Source of the DNA: Oscillospiraceae bacterium
Lineage (GTDB): Bacteria; Bacillota; Clostridia; Oscillospirales; Oscillospiraceae
Length of the DNA: 37,855 nucleotides
NCBI GenBank assembly: GCA_015068235.1
Contig: SVKY01000020.1
Coordinates: 1 to 37,855, forward strand
Reading direction: 5' to 3'
Below are positions 36,425 to 37,855 of the stretch, piece after piece. The notes under the pieces were generated by a model that did no database searches, was not told the origin of the DNA, and saw nothing but the letters and a program-made list of their open reading frames with translations. Position 1 is the stretch's first letter. The number at the start of each line of letters is the position of its first letter. The position numbers and the translations under genes are program-made.

Positions 36425-37021
36425 TTACTTGGAGTACAACTCGACGATGAGGTGTTCTGCGATCTCGAAGTCGATGTCTTCCTTGGTAGGCATAGCGATA
36501 ACCTTACCCGTGAGGGTGTTCTTATCGCGGTCAAGCCACTTCGGTGCTGCGATGAATGCATCATCTTCCTTGAGCTTCTTGAAACGGTTGTTAGAGCAGC
36601 TCTTCTCGCAAACAGCGATCACGTCGCCATTCTTAACGAGATAGGACGGGATATTGACGCGCTTGCCGTTGACGGTGTAGTGACCGTGGTTGACAAGCTG
36701 ACGAGCCTCACGGCGAGTAGAAGCGAAGCCGAGACGATAAACAACGTTATCCAAACGGCGCTCAATCAGGCTGAGCAGAACTTCGCCGGTGTTCCCCTCT
36801 GCACGTGCTGCCTTTTCATAGTACATACGGAACTGCTTCTCGAGAATGCCGTATACGAATTTGACCTTCTGCTTCTCGGTCAACTGCATTGCGTACTCGG
36901 ACTTCTTTGCTCTTCTCTGACCGCCAGGGTTCTTATTGGAAGTCTTGGAATAACCCATGGCTGCAGGAGAAACGCCGAGGGTACGGCAACGCTTGAGAAC
37001 AGGCTGAGTATTTTTTGCCAT
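36425..37021 (-). CDS. rpsD: 30S ribosomal protein S4 (zinc-free type)
   Basis: The 198-aa protein has an N-terminus MAKNTQPVLKRCRTLGVSPA with a single Cys, so it lacks the four-Cys zinc site seen in the C+ form of S4. The S4 RNA-binding domain RRLDNVVYRLGFASTRREAR and the NHGHYTVNGKRVNIPSYLVK turn are intact. S4 nucleates 30S assembly and in many bacteria represses its own operon. Its place after rpsK is standard. Confidence 0.98.
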   Translation of the reverse strand: MAKNTQPVLKRCRTLGVSPAAMGYSKTSNKNPGGQRRAKKSEYAMQLTEKQKVKFVYGILEKQFRMYYEKAARAEGNTGEVLLSLIERRLDNVVYRLGFASTRREARQLVNHGHYTVNGKRVNIPSYLVKNGDVIAVCEKSCSNNRFKKLKEDDAFIAAPKWLDRDKNTLTGKVIAMPTKEDIDFEIAEHLIVELYSK

Positions 37022-37044
37022 TTCTTAGTTTCCTCCTTCGTGAA

Positions 37045-37446
37045 TTAGACGCGGCGTCTCTTGGGAGGACGGCAGCCATTGTGAGGAATGGGGGTGACGT
37101 CCTTGATGGAGACGACTTCCAGTCCGGCAGACTGAAGTGCACGGATGGCAGCTTCACGGCCTTGGCCGGGACCCTTAACGTAGACTTCTACAGTCTTCAG
37201 ACCGCAGTTATCGATGGCTGCCTTAGCGGCAGTCTCTGCGCACATCTGTGCTGCATACGGGGTGGACTTACGAGAACCACGGAAGCCGAGGCCGCCGGAG
37301 GATGCCCAAGAAAGAGCATTGCCCTGAAGGTCGGTTACAGTGATCATGGTGTTGTTGAAAGAGGAGCGAATGTGAACGGCGCCTTTTTCAATGTTCTTGC
37401 GCTCGCGACGGCGCTTGATAACTTTCTTTGCATTAGCCTTTGCCAT
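37045..37446 (-). CDS. rpsK: 30S ribosomal protein S11
   Basis: The 133-aa protein contains [37 protein letters not shown] and the C-terminal [19 protein letters not shown] signature of S11. The RBS is GGAGGGTA. Confidence 0.99.
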   Translation of the reverse strand: MAKANAKKVIKRRRERKNIEKGAVHIRSSFNNTMITVTDLQGNALSWASSGGLGFRGSRKSTPYAAQMCAETAAKAAIDNCGLKTVEVYVKGPGQGREAAIRALQSAGLEVVSIKDVTPIPHNGCRPPKRRRV

Positions 37447-37460
37447 TTACATTACCCTCC

Positions 37461-37829
37461 TTACTTCTTCTTGTTAGCGATGGTCTTCTTCGGACCCTTA
37501 CGGGTACGAGCGTTAGTCTTGGTGCGCTGACCACGGACGGGCAAGCCACGACGATGGCGCAAACCACGGTAGCAGCCGATCTCGATCAAACGCTTAATAT
37601 TCAGAGCGACTTCACGGCGGAGGTCACCCTCAATGGTGTAATTCTTGTCGATAACATCACGCAGTGCGGATTCCTGATCTTCGGTCAGGTCCTTGACGCG
37701 GATGTCGGGGTTAACGCCTGCCATCTCGAGGATGTCCTTGGCGCTTTTTCTGCCGATGCCGAAGATATAAGTGAGGCCAATCTCAATTCTCTTCTCGCGG
37801 GGCAGGTCGATACCAGCAATACGTGCCAT
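37461..37829 (-). CDS. rpsM: 30S ribosomal protein S13
   Basis: The 122-aa protein starts [20 protein letters not shown] and has [20 protein letters not shown] near the C-terminus, both hallmarks of S13. AGGAGGTGC lies upstream within the last 26 bases of the window, where no other gene is visible. infA and rpmJ usually precede it, outside this window. Confidence 0.99.
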   Translation of the reverse strand: MARIAGIDLPREKRIEIGLTYIFGIGRKSAKDILEMAGVNPDIRVKDLTEDQESALRDVIDKNYTIEGDLRREVALNIKRLIEIGCYRGLRHRRGLPVRGQRTKTNARTRKGPKKTIANKKK

Positions 37830-37855
37830 ATTCTTTAGAGCACCTCCTATTAGCC

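Overview
The window looks like a chromosomal segment of an uncultured gut-type member of the Clostridia, most likely Oscillospiraceae/Ruminococcaceae (Bacillota). The reasons are a PolC-type replicative polymerase, a pyrH-frr-uppS-cdsA-dxr-rseP-ispG-polC cluster, YlmH, a YerC/YecD TrpR-like regulator, S-layer-homology (SLH) anchoring, BspA-type leucine-rich repeats, a zinc-free-type S4 and strong AGGAGG ribosome binding sites. The family assignment is inference; the phylum-level call is firm.

Layout. (1) 1-11361, minus strand: two very large secreted proteins, each with its own consensus promoter. The first (over 2278 residues, running off the left edge) joins a heparinase II/III-like lyase domain to four GLUG-type modules, Cys-rich repeats and an InlB-type repeat. 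The second (1447 aa) carries LRR_5 arrays, the same kind of Cys-rich repeats and three C-terminal SLH domains. (2) 11362-12313: a gene-free stretch made almost entirely of four adjacent inverted-repeat (MITE-like) elements. (3) 12314-14234, plus strand: a TIGR01212/YhcC-type radical SAM gene, a stub of a following gene, then a compact type III toxin-antitoxin locus (consensus promoter, two 53-nt RNA repeats, terminator, 159-aa CptN-like toxin). (4) 14484-15084, minus strand: a five-tRNA operon (Val-Asp-Phe-Gly-Cys) with its own consensus promoter and terminator. (5) 15133-19129, minus strand: hslO, a SAM methyltransferase and yerC in one operon, then ylmH, a small membrane protein and udp. (6) 19246-32296, minus strand: pyrH-frr-tldD-pmbA-uppS-cdsA-dxr-rseP-ispG-polC, joining translation recycling, isoprenoid (MEP) and undecaprenyl synthesis, phospholipid synthesis, intramembrane proteolysis and replication. 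(7) 32507-34168, plus strand: glnS. (8) 34169-34928: a second gene-free stretch with further copies of two of the repeat families seen in region 2. (9) 34929-37829, minus strand: the alpha operon rpsM-rpsK-rpsD-rpoA-rplQ.

The most interesting items are the type III toxin-antitoxin locus, whose two repeats differ by paired compensatory substitutions in the stem; the family of about 140-170-bp elements packed with perfect hairpins and flanked by 3-bp TWA duplications; and the lyase-GLUG fusion protein. Core genes are ordinary in content. All functional calls come from reading the sequence; no database search was run.
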